From the NCBI GenBank assembly GCA_029218445.1, contig JAQXRI010000109.1:1-50267 (forward strand): a stretch of 50,267 nucleotides of DNA, in the 5' to 3' direction. The notes beneath the pieces were generated by a model that saw nothing but the letters and a program-made list of their open reading frames with translations, was not told where the DNA came from and searched no databases. Made by a program: the position numbers and the translations under genes. This document shows positions 23,874 to 33,337 of the stretch, piece by piece; position 1 is the stretch's first letter; every line of letters begins with the position of its first letter. This DNA comes from Prevotellaceae bacterium (GTDB taxonomy: Bacteria; Bacteroidota; Bacteroidia; Bacteroidales; Bacteroidaceae).

Positions 23874-26800
23874 CTACTCAATGTCATCGGGAGTGATGAT
23901 TCTGTAAGTCTCGGTTGTAATGTCGGAAGGCGACATGCCTGCCACACGCTCCGACAAGTGGCTGACCGTTTCGTCGAGCAGCAGCCTCATTTCCCTCGCA
24001 TTGCCAAAGGCAGTACCCTTGCTCATGACTTTCTGGCAAATCACTCCCATAAGTTTGAACTCTGCCTCGGGTGCAAGCTGGTAGTCGTCTTTGGCGGCCA
24101 TCTTCTTGAAAATGGCAAGGAGTTCGTCTTCGTTGTAGTCCTCAATGTTCATCTTGTGGGTAAAACGGCTCGCCAAACCCTGATTCTCAAGCAAGAACGA
24201 GGCCATTTTGTCCTTATATCCGGCCGCAATGACAACAAACTTGCCACGGTCGTCTTCCATGCGCTTGACAAGGGTGTCGATGGCTTCGCGTCCGTAGGGG
24301 TCGTCGCCACCGTTGCAAAGAGCGTAAGCCTCGTCGATGAACAGCACACCGCCCATGGCCTGGTCGCAGAGCCGATTGACTATTTTCGGTGTCTCACCCA
24401 TATACTTGCCCACCATTTGTGCCCGCGTCACTTCAATCACGTTCTTCGTTGGCAGAATATCCATGCTCTGCAGCAGCTCACCCATCAGCCGCGCCAACGA
24501 TGTCTTTCCTGTTCCGGGGTTGCCTGTAAGGACAAAGTTCATGATCATCTGCTGAACCTTCCCCACTCCACTGGCCGACCTCTGCTTCATAAACATGCTC
24601 TGGACAGCCAGACGGCGGATAAGATTCTTCACCATCCTCATGCCTACAAAGCCATCAAGGTCGTTGAGTACTTCATCGAGAGGACGCTTGTTGTCGGCCT
24701 GGCCAACGCCAAGGTCGGCAATGGTGATGGCATACATGTCGTCTTCGGAAAGCTGCCTGCCGCTCATCTCCTCTACAAGTCGGCGACTCTGCCTCTCCAC
24801 GCACTCGTCAAACAGTTTACGGGCCTCACGTGCATTGCCAAAATTGTGGTCGCTGCGCAGGCACAGCTGCTCAAACTGACGATGTACCGCAGCCTGTGTT
24901 TCATCGTTGACGGTAAACTTACGCGTCTTGGCCATATTGAGGAATATCTGCGTCAACTCGTCAGCATTATAGTCGTCGAAATGAATGGTCTGAGTGAATC
25001 GGCTTTTCAGCCCTGGATTTGAATCTATGAAGTCGTGCATTTGCTGGGTATACCCCGCCACGATGCACACAAACTTGCCACGGTCGTCTTCGAGCCGCTT
25101 GAGCAAAGTGTCGATGGCCTCCGAACCGAAGGAATCCTGGTCGTTCGACTTCAGAGTATATGCCTCGTCGATAAACAGCACTCCTCCCATGGCCGAATCG
25201 ACGAGTTGGTTGGTCTTTATGGCAGTCTGCCCACTAAACCCGGCCACAAGGCTGCTTCTGTCGGCCTCAACAAGCTGTCCGCGCGACAACACGCCAAGAG
25301 TTTTCAGCACATTGGCCATAATACGCGCCACGGTGGTCTTGCCGGTACCCGGATTGCCTGTAAATATGTAATGCTTGCCTTGGAAAGTATCGTTGGCCCC
25401 ACGTTGTATCTGCAGGTTGATGTATGAAGCAAGATTGCTTATTTCACGCTTAACCGAAGCCAGTCCCACAAGTCCCTCAAGGTCTTTCAGACAGTCGGTG
25501 TAGTCAATGGTCTGCGGACGGTCGTAAGGCACATCCGTATCTTCTATTGTCATCAACTGTTCGTTGGTGAGCATTTTAAGGTCATTCTTTTCAAGTCTCT
25601 CGGCCTGTTGCTTGCATATAGCATCAAACAACTGCCTCATGGCCCTTCCATTGGCAAAATTTTTGTCACGATGCTCATACATGTCGTTGATGACCATCAT
25701 GGTCTTATCCTGTGCCTCCGGCGAGAAAACATATTTCTTGTCGGCGGCAAACGTCAGCATTATGCGGTATAGTTCAGACGGAGTATAGTCGTCGATGTTC
25801 AGGAAATAATTGAAACGACTTCTGAATCCGGGATTGATGCGGAAGAGATTGTCCATTTCCATGCGGTAACCGGCCACGATGCATACAAACTTACCACGGT
25901 CGTCCTCCATGCGTTTCATGAGTTTCTCCAAAGCCTGGGCACCCTGCATGTCACGCTCGCCAGTTTGATTGATGGGAGCCAACGTATAGGCCTCATCCAC
26001 AAAAAGTATTCCACCCATAGCCTTGTCGCAAAGCCTGTCAACAAGTTTAGGCGTTTCTCCCTGATACGGGCTTACCATCTGAGCCCTGTCAACCTCAACC
26101 ACATGTCCACTGTCAAGATAACCTATGGCAGCCAATATTTCGCCAAGTTTTCGGGCTATGGTTGTTTTTCCTGTCCCGGGATTACCCGTCAACACAACGT
26201 GCATCGACATTTTGTCGCCTCCACCCAGTCCACGTCCTTGGCGTTCAATGCCATTCTTCACCGAGTAGGCAATCTCCCTAACAACCTTTTTCACCTCGTC
26301 CATACCTATGAAATGGTTCATGTCGGCGAGGATGTCGTCAAGCGAGCGCTCTTCCGGAACATATCCTTTAATGTCTTCTGCTTCAACAACATGCGTATCG
26401 AGTCCTCTACTTATAAATGAAGTAAAGATATTCTCGGCTTCCTTGGTTGCCTCATGGGCAAAGCCAAAAGTCTCGTCCTTGGTTTTGACCTGATATTTAA
26501 AGTAACGCTGCAATTTACGTTCTGCATCATTACTGAAACTGTCAAGTCCGTATTTGCTACGCAGCACGTTGCGGCAAATGGCAGCCAGTTCCTTGTAGCT
26601 TGGAGTGGGCAGGTAGAACTTATATTTAAAACGGTTGCTGACGGCAGGATTGTTGCTGACAAAATCGTCGAGTCCGCGTGTCAATCCTGAAATCACTACA
26701 ATGGGGTCGTCATCCCAATGGTCCATCTCGACAAACAGTTTGTCAAGCGGATTGACCTGATTGGAATATCTGTCGGGAAGAAGTTTCTGTACATTGTCAA

Positions 26801-27185
26801 AGAAAAGGATTCCTCCCTTTGCCTTCTTGATATTGTCGTCCCAATTGTCAACAAAACGCTTGTAATCTACAGCGTCAACCATGGTCAGCTTTGACTTTGA
26901 TATAATCTTGTTCTGATAGAAATAATCGCGCATGACCTCAGCAAGCATAGTTTTTCCTGTGCCTGTTTCACCTATTACAATGGCATTGACGCTAAGTCTG
27001 ACATTGACGACATCCTTGCGCGAATGAAGGAACGTATAAGTGTCAACTACGGTCTTGAGCTGAGCCTTCACCTCGTCAAGACCGACCATCTTCGACAGCA
27101 CGTCCTGACTTGCCATGGGCTTGCCACACCAACGGCAGAACTTTGCTATAGAGCGATTTTCCTTATGACAATGTTCGCATTTCAT
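23874..27185 (-). CDS. Four-module CbxX/CfxQ-type AAA+ ATPase with N-terminal zinc ribbon
   Basis: About 1103 residues. A zinc ribbon (CEHCHKENRSIAKFCRWCG, residues 3-22) is followed by four AAA+ modules. Their Walker A sites are near residues 72 (GETGTGKT), 334, 610 and 888 (all GNPGTGKT). Modules 2-4 have full Walker B motifs (LFVDEAYTL, LFIDEAYTL, LFIDEAYAL). Module 1 reads ILFFDNVQK, lacking the catalytic glutamate, so it may bind but not split ATP. Modules 2-4 resemble rubisco-activase-like CbbX and EccA ATPases. ATG 27185 overlaps the kinase stop by 4 bp and starts at the ribbon; an upstream in-frame start at 27239 would overlap the kinase by 58 bp. The role is unknown; remodelling of a partner complex under phosphorylation control is an inference. 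Confidence 0.93.
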   Translation of the reverse strand: MKCEHCHKENRSIAKFCRWCGKPMASQDVLSKMVGLDEVKAQLKTVVDTYTFLHSRKDVVNVRLSVNAIVIGETGTGKTMLAEVMRDYFYQNKIISKSKLTMVDAVDYKRFVDNWDDNIKKAKGGILFFDNVQKLLPDRYSNQVNPLDKLFVEMDHWDDDPIVVISGLTRGLDDFVSNNPAVSNRFKYKFYLPTPSYKELAAICRNVLRSKYGLDSFSNDAERKLQRYFKYQVKTKDETFGFAHEATKEAENIFTSFISRGLDTHVVEAEDIKGYVPEERSLDDILADMNHFIGMDEVKKVVREIAYSVKNGIERQGRGLGGGDKMSMHVVLTGNPGTGKTTIARKLGEILAAIGYLDSGHVVEVDRAQMVSPYQGETPKLVDRLCDKAMGGILFVDEAYTLAPINQTGERDMQGAQALEKLMKRMEDDRGKFVCIVAGYRMEMDNLFRINPGFRSRFNYFLNIDDYTPSELYRIMLTFAADKKYVFSPEAQDKTMMVINDMYEHRDKNFANGRAMRQLFDAICKQQAERLEKNDLKMLTNEQLMTIEDTDVPYDRPQTIDYTDCLKDLEGLVGLASVKREISNLASYINLQIQRGANDTFQGKHYIFTGNPGTGKTTVARIMANVLKTLGVLSRGQLVEADRSSLVAGFSGQTAIKTNQLVDSAMGGVLFIDEAYTLKSNDQDSFGSEAIDTLLKRLEDDRGKFVCIVAGYTQQMHDFIDSNPGLKSRFTQTIHFDDYNADELTQIFLNMAKTRKFTVNDETQAAVHRQFEQLCLRSDHNFGNAREARKLFDECVERQSRRLVEEMSGRQLSEDDMYAITIADLGVGQADNKRPLDEVLNDLDGFVGMRMVKNLIRRLAVQSMFMKQRSASGVGKVQQMIMNFVLTGNPGTGKTSLARLMGELLQSMDILPTKNVIEVTRAQMVGKYMGETPKIVNRLCDQAMGGVLFIDEAYALCNGGDDPYGREAIDTLVKRMEDDRGKFVVIAAGYKDKMASFLLENQGLASRFTHKMNIEDYNEDELLAIFKKMAAKDDYQLAPEAEFKLMGVICQKVMSKGTAFGNAREMRLLLDETVSHLSERVAGMSPSDITTETYRIITPDDIE

Positions 27186-30157
27186 AATATGACATTTACA
27201 ACTATATCTATCAAAACTACCGCTGCCAACACGCTCCATAAGGTGTAATGAATGACTGAGTCGCCGCTTTCAGCCTTAAACTGGTTCTTTGCCTCGTCGA
27301 GGATTCCAAACTTCGACCCTTTGAAGCGCATTGCACGTGTCTTGAATGTATAATAAAGTGGCTCAAGCAACGTCGATTTCATATCGTCATCCATTACCTC
27401 CGCCATTAATCCTTTATCGCCAGGCGCTTCTTTGCCGGGGTCGGTGTATAGACATGCAAGCACGTAGATGGCCGACAATACCAATATGGCAGGAATGAAC
27501 ATTGACGGCAGAGTGTGGTTGACAAAACGCAGCGCGAAAAGCGGCACCAACGATGTCAATGAACCAAGTGCAGCACAAAAGGCCGACAACATGACGCCAA
27601 AACCCTTGAAATAATAGCGCACTCCCACTATCAATGCCGTGGGAAGACCTATAGGAAGGCATATGTTTTTCACACCTTCGTCAAGTAGCTCGTTGGGGTT
27701 TCCAACACCATAAATTATTACAGCCAAAGCCCACAGCACGGCAAGGAAATAGAAAATGCGCTTAAGCATAATGGCCTGGTTCTGCGAACGTTTATACTCT
27801 CTGCGTACTTCTTCATACTTGCGCAAAGTCTCGTCCTTTGCCTTGACGAAACGACGATAGAACTTCTGCTGTGGATCGATGTCACCCAAGGCCTGAATCC
27901 ACTGTCCAAGACACTTTTCATAGCTGTATTCCTCACTGAAGTCTTCGTATGGATTCTCGTGGAAGAAAGCTGCCATCCATTGGCGTAGGTTGCCGTTACG
28001 CATCTCGTTGCGCATTTCAGCAATATCGGTCTTATCCATTTTCCGCCCATCGTCCAAGATTTTTCCTGATGGTAGCCTATAAAATGGAGTCGTATCAAGT
28101 ATTCTGCAAAAGCGATAGGCTGCCGTCTTCAAGTCGTAGTCGCCCAAGCGCTCGCTGTTTTCTGCACTGTTAAGGTCAAAGCATCGTCGGCACTCTTCAA
28201 CTTCACGACTCCAACCATGCAACTGTGCATAATACATGAATCGTCCGCCGCCTGAAGAAAAGTCTTCTATGCAGTCGGCAAAAGCATGGTCGTCATGATT
28301 CTGCCATTCTATCAAGTCCTCGGCCAAAATGCGTCCCACCTTAGAGGGAGAATCAGCTCCACGCAAGTCGTAAGAAGCACTGCGGTCAAGATTATACAGC
28401 ACCTTGTAGGCCAGCGTCCTGCTGTAAGGCTGGCCTTCGGTCATTATTCGCAGCGCTTCGCAAGCCATTTTATCCTCATGACTATACATCCACGACAGCA
28501 AGCGTCCGTCGGTAACGCTTTGCCAGTCGTTTTCGGTCATGTCGTCATAACCAAAACAATGTACGATGTCCTTTATTGTGTTCGATTTGTGCTTTGTAAA
28601 GAAAGGCATCTCCTTGTCTATTTCATACACCGAACGCAGCAGAGCATTACCAAGTTCTGACAGCGGCACACCCGCAAAAAAGCTGCGCAAGCGGTTGACG
28701 TCGCAGTCGGAATGGCTTTCCACATACACCCAAAGACGATCGTTGGGATTGCGCAAAACCATTTGATATTCACTTGAGTTTACCAGCATTGTAATGGCGA
28801 GATTGTGCATGTCGCTGCATTCTTTGCCATTGACATCAACGTATGGCCAACCCGGATCCATGGCATAAACGGCAGCCATCAAACCTGCTTGTTGGTCAGA
28901 AGGATAGCGGTTGACAACAATGTCCTTGAGCATCATGGCCATCTTGCTGTTACCACACGTCTCAAACCAGTTGGTCAGGCGACCTTCATAAAGATAGCCC
29001 TTGGCTATACGCTCATTGTCGAGCAACAAAGGTATCAGTTCATGTACGTTTTCCGCTACAAGATTGCGCTCGGGGTCAACGACGAAAGTGTTGTAACGAA
29101 GGAATGGTGACGAGGTGTCAATGTCTGGCGATTCGCCTAAAAACCATCTCTCCACCTCTTCATATCCCCAACGCTTGTGGATGTTTACGGCAGTAAGACC
29201 ACTAATCAGGAGCCTTACCCTTTCAGGCAAAGCGTCAATTCCAGGAAGACGGCCTTCATTCTTACGCTTCATTATTGTGCGTTCGCCTACATTGAACGGA
29301 CTATTGCCAAGCCACAAGGCCAAAAGCGTAATACCCAAGGAATAGTAGTCGGTGGCTGGAGTCAGCTCGACAATGCCGTCAATGACATCGTTGTACATCT
29401 CGGGCGAAGCATAAATAGGAGTACGGGCCTGAGTGGTGCGATGCATTTCGTTCTTGTCTTTTATAATCGACGAAATACCGAAGTCGCCCAATACAATTTG
29501 TGTTTGCTCTTCATCACGGAAAAAGAAATTGCCGGGCTTTATATCCTTGTGTATCACATTGTTATTGTGACAATATGCCAAAGCTGCTGCACATTGGAGC
29601 GCAATGCGCCTGAACTTGTTGAAATCACCCTTCAAATGATAATTGTTTAGAGTGCCGCCTTTGAGATATTCCATAAGCTCATAGTCGCGACTCACTCCCT
29701 CGACATACATTTTGCCGTAGTCAAAAATGTTCATTATCATCTCAAAGTTGAAATTGGCGACAATCTTCATCAGTTTGCGCTTCACTGTGAAATTGGGATA
29801 ATATATCTTCAGGACCAGCTCACGCCCCTCACTCTCGACAAGAAAGACTTGCGCTTCACCTGAATTGTCGCTAAGGCATTTTATCTTTTTATATATTTTC
29901 CCCTTTATTTCGAACGTGTCACTATACGCAACATCATCATCGTCAGAATCCGACTGCTGCCCTGAAACATCGTCCAAACGCCCCGTAATATCGAGGTCGT
30001 TGGCGAGCAAAGAGTCAATGTCAAAGGGAGCATCAATGTGCGACGTTTTGTCCATCGCATCATCAATGCGTGAAGTTGAATCCAATGAGCTGCCCAAACG
30101 TGATGTCGTTTCGAGTTCGTCATTGTTGTTTCTCATCGTCCTTTCATCCATTGTCAT
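27182..30157 (-). CDS. Transmembrane Ser/Thr protein kinase (Hanks type)
   Basis: 991 residues. An N-terminal tail (1-77) repeats TSR-I/L-D-like motifs (ETTSRLGSS, DSTSRIDDA, DKTSHIDAP, DITGRLDD), plausible phosphorylation sites. The kinase domain (about 85-345) has lysine 117 (LVLKIYY), HKDIKPGNFFF (203-213), DFGISS (225-230) and the activation segment TTQARTPIYASPEM (241-254), all intact. A long middle part (350-820) has no recognised domain. The C-terminus has four or five hydrophobic helices (near 830-940), so the protein is anchored there. The start overlaps the zinc-ribbon gene's stop by 14 bp (or 8 bp from the ATG at 30151), and the stop overlaps the AAA+ start: a tightly coupled operon. 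Confidence 0.95.
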   Translation of the reverse strand: MTMDERTMRNNNDELETTSRLGSSLDSTSRIDDAMDKTSHIDAPFDIDSLLANDLDITGRLDDVSGQQSDSDDDDVAYSDTFEIKGKIYKKIKCLSDNSGEAQVFLVESEGRELVLKIYYPNFTVKRKLMKIVANFNFEMIMNIFDYGKMYVEGVSRDYELMEYLKGGTLNNYHLKGDFNKFRRIALQCAAALAYCHNNNVIHKDIKPGNFFFRDEEQTQIVLGDFGISSIIKDKNEMHRTTQARTPIYASPEMYNDVIDGIVELTPATDYYSLGITLLALWLGNSPFNVGERTIMKRKNEGRLPGIDALPERVRLLISGLTAVNIHKRWGYEEVERWFLGESPDIDTSSPFLRYNTFVVDPERNLVAENVHELIPLLLDNERIAKGYLYEGRLTNWFETCGNSKMAMMLKDIVVNRYPSDQQAGLMAAVYAMDPGWPYVDVNGKECSDMHNLAITMLVNSSEYQMVLRNPNDRLWVYVESHSDCDVNRLRSFFAGVPLSELGNALLRSVYEIDKEMPFFTKHKSNTIKDIVHCFGYDDMTENDWQSVTDGRLLSWMYSHEDKMACEALRIMTEGQPYSRTLAYKVLYNLDRSASYDLRGADSPSKVGRILAEDLIEWQNHDDHAFADCIEDFSSGGGRFMYYAQLHGWSREVEECRRCFDLNSAENSERLGDYDLKTAAYRFCRILDTTPFYRLPSGKILDDGRKMDKTDIAEMRNEMRNGNLRQWMAAFFHENPYEDFSEEYSYEKCLGQWIQALGDIDPQQKFYRRFVKAKDETLRKYEEVRREYKRSQNQAIMLKRIFYFLAVLWALAVIIYGVGNPNELLDEGVKNICLPIGLPTALIVGVRYYFKGFGVMLSAFCAALGSLTSLVPLFALRFVNHTLPSMFIPAILVLSAIYVLACLYTDPGKEAPGDKGLMAEVMDDDMKSTLLEPLYYTFKTRAMRFKGSKFGILDEAKNQFKAESGDSVIHYTLWSVLAAVVLIDIVVNVIL

Positions 30158-31028
30158 CTACAATTTTTGAGTTTGAAGTATGTCCTAATATTATCCATTT
30201 ACCACCCATTTGAGGCTTGGCGCAACCACAAGGACTACTGTGAATGGCATTCTTATAATTGCACTTCCACGCCAACCTTAGTCCGGCTGGTTTCATGGCC
30301 ATGGCATAGTTGCGGGCTTCGACAGGCTTTTCCGTTGGCTTTGTCTGCATCAGCTCCAAAGCCTCGACAAGCTGGTTGGCAAGCTGTTGCTTGCTTTCCT
30401 TAAGTTTTTGTTCCGTCATGCGTTTGGAAGGCACATCCTTAATGTCGTCCACCGACTCGCCCCTATCTTCGGCAAGCAACTTCAGTACACGCAATCGCAA
30501 GGCGTTGTTGGCCTCCTCGTGCTCAACCTCTACTTCTGAAGTCATAGGCACTACCTTATCCAAATCAGAAAGCTTGTCGGCAAGCATCTGCATGTGCTTA
30601 TATTCGGGAGTGTTTTTCACCTGAAGCAACAATTGCCTTGCTTCGTGGGTAAGAGGCATTCCGCATTGTTTGCAAAAGGCGAAATCGTTCATAGTGTTGC
30701 ATCGTGGACATGCGATGCCACCCTTTGGATTGCCGCATTCAGGGCAATAGGCCTCATTGCCCTGCAACTCGGCGCCACAGAACGAACAGGCATTATAATT
30801 GATATAGTGATGACATGACTCGCAATAGTCGGCACCTTGGCTCATCATAGCCCCACAGTTGGGGCATAACGTCATAGAATCCGACTGCTGCACAGCATCA
30901 TACTGAACAGCATTGGCCATAATAGTGTCGTCGTTGTAATCCAGAACACTCTTTGGCATGTCGTGCAAAAATGACGGTACAGTTCTATCAGTGCCAACCG
31001 CATTTGTCTTTGCTTTATTGTCGTCCAT
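30144..31028 (-). CDS. Multi-zinc-ribbon protein, first gene of the kinase/AAA+ operon
   Basis: 294 residues, no signal peptide or membrane helix. The N-terminal 50 residues include a threonine-bearing stretch (NAVGTDRTVPS). Three zinc ribbons follow between residues 55 and 135: CPNCGAMMSQGADYCESC, CSFCGAELQGNEAYCPEC, CPRCNTMNDFAFCKQC. A helical middle part (LLLQVKNTPEYKHMQMLADKL onward) precedes a C-terminal segment with CNYKN and CGCAKPQMGGKW. Ribbons of this kind usually hold protein-protein contacts. Similar ribbons in the FHA and AAA+ proteins suggest a shared docking system. The function is unknown. Confidence 0.88.
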   Translation of the reverse strand: MDDNKAKTNAVGTDRTVPSFLHDMPKSVLDYNDDTIMANAVQYDAVQQSDSMTLCPNCGAMMSQGADYCESCHHYINYNACSFCGAELQGNEAYCPECGNPKGGIACPRCNTMNDFAFCKQCGMPLTHEARQLLLQVKNTPEYKHMQMLADKLSDLDKVVPMTSEVEVEHEEANNALRLRVLKLLAEDRGESVDDIKDVPSKRMTEQKLKESKQQLANQLVEALELMQTKPTEKPVEARNYAMAMKPAGLRLAWKCNYKNAIHSSPCGCAKPQMGGKWIILGHTSNSKIVDDNG

Positions 31029-31080
31029 AAAAAGGTCCTTTTAGGTTTGTTGGTGTCTGCCTTTGGCTTTTGCCCAAGGC

Positions 31081-31132
31081 CGTATAATATTATACGTTTG
31101 CAAAGATATAAAATAATTCTTTAACAAACAAA
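31081..31132 (-). promoter_or_regulatory. Promoter of the signalling operon with a perfect palindrome at its start site
   Basis: Minus-strand TTTG (31129-31132), 20 nt, then TATCTTTG (31101-31108) fits the Bacteroidetes consensus. The expected transcription start (about 31093-31096) falls in CGTATAATATTATACG (31081-31096), a perfect 16-bp palindrome, placed where an operator would block initiation. Confidence 0.65.
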
Positions 31133-31135
31133 AAA

Positions 31136-31164
31136 ACCGCAGGATTTTTTTCAAATCCAGCGGT
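31136..31164 (-). terminator. Intrinsic terminator of the ABC-F gene
   Basis: ACCGCAGGATTT (31136-31147) pairs with AAATCCAGCGGT (31153-31164), one mismatch. Read on the minus strand the stem is followed by seven T. It lies about 97 bp downstream of the ABC-F stop, just before the next operon's promoter. Confidence 0.8.
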
Positions 31165-31260
31165 CTTTATACAATTTTGTAATGTTTAGCCTATCGCCAC
31201 AGTTCCAGACTCTCGCTCTAAGCATTGACGGTTTGTGGTGTCAATCAGTTTTTCTTTTGA

Positions 31261-33210
31261 TTAACAACCCTTGAGTTCTTCGACCTTTATGCTTGCCTCT
31301 TCCCAACGTTCAACTTCTTCGTCAAGAGCACGTTTTGTAGAGGTGTATTCGGTTATTATTGTCATGTCGCTTGCATTCTCGGGATGACATAGAATCTCGT
31401 CGAGTTCCTTGAGCCGTTTTTCCAGCTGTTCAATCTTCCGCTCCGACTCCTTTACCGCCTTTTCAGCCTTGGCTATCTGCTTCTGCTGTTCCTTTCGTTC
31501 AGCATAACTTGTTTTGTTTGGACTTTCCTTCAATTTTCCCTGACTATCCAAACTTTCCAAATTTGCAGGACATTCCGTCCTCACGGAGAAGGCTTCAATG
31601 CCTGCGGCAGCACAAGTGCGGAGATAGTCGTATATGCCTCCAATGTGCTCCCTCACTTTACCTCCTCCGAACTCATACACCTTCGACACAAGCCCATCAA
31701 GGAACTCGCGGTCGTGGCTTACGATTATTGCCGTACCGTCAAACGCCTTTATCGCCTCCTTCAGTACATCCTTAGACGGCATGTCGAGGTGGTTGGTTGG
31801 CTCGTCGAGAATGAGCAGGTTGACAGGCTCAAGCAATAGGCGTATCATGGCCAAACGGCTGCGCTCTCCACCGCTGAGCACTTTTACCTTTTTCTCAGAA
31901 GCCTCTCCGCCAAACATAAAAGCTCCCAATATGTCGTTTATCTTTAGGCGCACCTCACCACGGGCTACATTGTCAATTGTATCAAACACCGTGAGGCTCT
32001 CGTCCAGCAACTGGGCTTGATTCTGTGCAAAATATCCTATCTGCACATTATGTCCAATCTTTAGCTCACCAGTGAAAGGTATTTCGTTCATAATGCATTT
32101 TACCAATGTTGACTTTCCCTCGCCATTACGACCGACGAACGCCACTTTCTCACCGCGTTTGATGGTGAGCGTAACATGGTCAAAAACTGTTTGTTCACCA
32201 TAGTCCTTACGTACATCGTCACAAATCACCGGATAGTCGCCACTGCGCAGGCATGGTGGAAATTTCAAGTGCAATGCTGAATTGTCAACTTCGTCAATCT
32301 CTATCGGGACAATCTTCTCAAGCTGTTTAAGTCGGCTCTGCACCTGTACGGCCTTAGTAGGCTTATAGCGAAAACGCTCCACAAAGTCTTTTATATCCGC
32401 TATTTCCTTCTGCTGATTTTCGTATGCACGCATTTGCTGTTCACGACGCTCGGCACGCAGCTTTACATATTCGTCGTACTTCACACGATAGTCGATAACC
32501 TTTCCGCATGAAATTTCCAATGTCCTGTTTGTAACATTGTTGATGAACGCACGGTCGTGACTTACCAATACAACCGCTTTAGCTTGAGTACACAAGAACT
32601 GCTCCAACCACTGTATCGACTCAATATCCAAATGGTTGGTAGGTTCGTCCAACAACAGCACATCAGGCTTCTGAAGCAATATCTTGGCCAATTCAATGCG
32701 CATGCGCCATCCGCCAGAGAACTCATTGGTCGGGCGGTTGAAATCCTCACGGCGGAATCCAAGTCCAGCCAGTGTGCGCTCCAGTTCAGCCTCACAATTC
32801 TCTGCACCCATCATCAACAGGCGTTCGTGTTCTGTTGTAAACTTTTCCACCAATGCGGCATATTCTTCACTTTCATAGTCAGTGCGCTCACTTAGCTGAC
32901 GATTAAGTTCATCAACACGTTTGGCCAAATCGGTAACGTTGGCAAAAGCCTTTCGTGCCTCGTCTTTTACGGTGGTGTTGTCCTGCAGTACCATCACTTG
33001 AGGCAAATATCCTATGGTGGTGTCGTTTGGTACAGCCACCACTCCTTCGGTTGGTTTCTGCATTCCACAGATAATCTTGAGCAGTGTCGATTTACCTGCA
33101 CCGTTCTTACCTACAAGTGCTATGCGATCACGGTCGTTTATAACGAAGCAAGCTCCGCTGAACAAAGGTTTCACGCCAAACTCCACCTTTAGTTGTTCTA
33201 CTGAAATCAT
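31261..33210 (-). CDS. ABC-F family ATPase
   Basis: 649-residue cytosolic protein with two ATP-binding cassettes and no membrane part, hence a ribosome-associated ABC-F factor rather than a transporter. Cassette 1: ALVGKNGAGKSTLLK, FSGGWRMRIELAK, VLLLDEPTNHLD. Then the linker with RFRYKPTKAVQVQSRLKQLE. Cassette 2: AFVGRNGEGKSTLVK, LSGGERSRLAMIR, LLILDEPTNHLD. The C-terminus (from residue 560) is a charged coiled coil (KAEKAVKESERKIEQLEKRL). The subfamily is probably housekeeping (Uup/YdiF-like); a resistance role is not indicated by the short linker. Confidence 0.93.
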   Translation of the reverse strand: MISVEQLKVEFGVKPLFSGACFVINDRDRIALVGKNGAGKSTLLKIICGMQKPTEGVVAVPNDTTIGYLPQVMVLQDNTTVKDEARKAFANVTDLAKRVDELNRQLSERTDYESEEYAALVEKFTTEHERLLMMGAENCEAELERTLAGLGFRREDFNRPTNEFSGGWRMRIELAKILLQKPDVLLLDEPTNHLDIESIQWLEQFLCTQAKAVVLVSHDRAFINNVTNRTLEISCGKVIDYRVKYDEYVKLRAERREQQMRAYENQQKEIADIKDFVERFRYKPTKAVQVQSRLKQLEKIVPIEIDEVDNSALHLKFPPCLRSGDYPVICDDVRKDYGEQTVFDHVTLTIKRGEKVAFVGRNGEGKSTLVKCIMNEIPFTGELKIGHNVQIGYFAQNQAQLLDESLTVFDTIDNVARGEVRLKINDILGAFMFGGEASEKKVKVLSGGERSRLAMIRLLLEPVNLLILDEPTNHLDMPSKDVLKEAIKAFDGTAIIVSHDREFLDGLVSKVYEFGGGKVREHIGGIYDYLRTCAAAGIEAFSVRTECPANLESLDSQGKLKESPNKTSYAERKEQQKQIAKAEKAVKESERKIEQLEKRLKELDEILCHPENASDMTIITEYTSTKRALDEEVERWEEASIKVEELKGC

Positions 33211-33264
33211 TATTTTATTATCTCAATCTTTCTATATATAATTATGTCCATTTACAATAAAAAC

Positions 33265-33310
33265 GACCTGTATGGTGGAATTGTCATGTCCTTTTGCAAC
33301 CATACAGGTC
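33265..33310 (-). terminator. Intrinsic terminator of the alkaline phosphatase gene
   Basis: GACCTGTATGGT (33265-33276) pairs perfectly with ACCATACAGGTC (33299-33310). On the minus strand the stem is followed by GTTTTTATTG. It is 28 bp beyond the phosphatase stop codon. Confidence 0.8.
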
Positions 33311-33337
33311 AAAATGATTATAATTGTATAATTGATG

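Noticed and set aside
23958..25022. Plus-strand open frame of 354 codons
   Set aside because: Antisense of the AAA+ ATPase; no recognisable protein features.
22516..31028. Assigning the kinase operon to the known TerY-P triad or a type VI/VII secretion locus
   Set aside because: No von Willebrand A-domain protein, Ter protein, ESX/T6 structural gene or effector is in the window.
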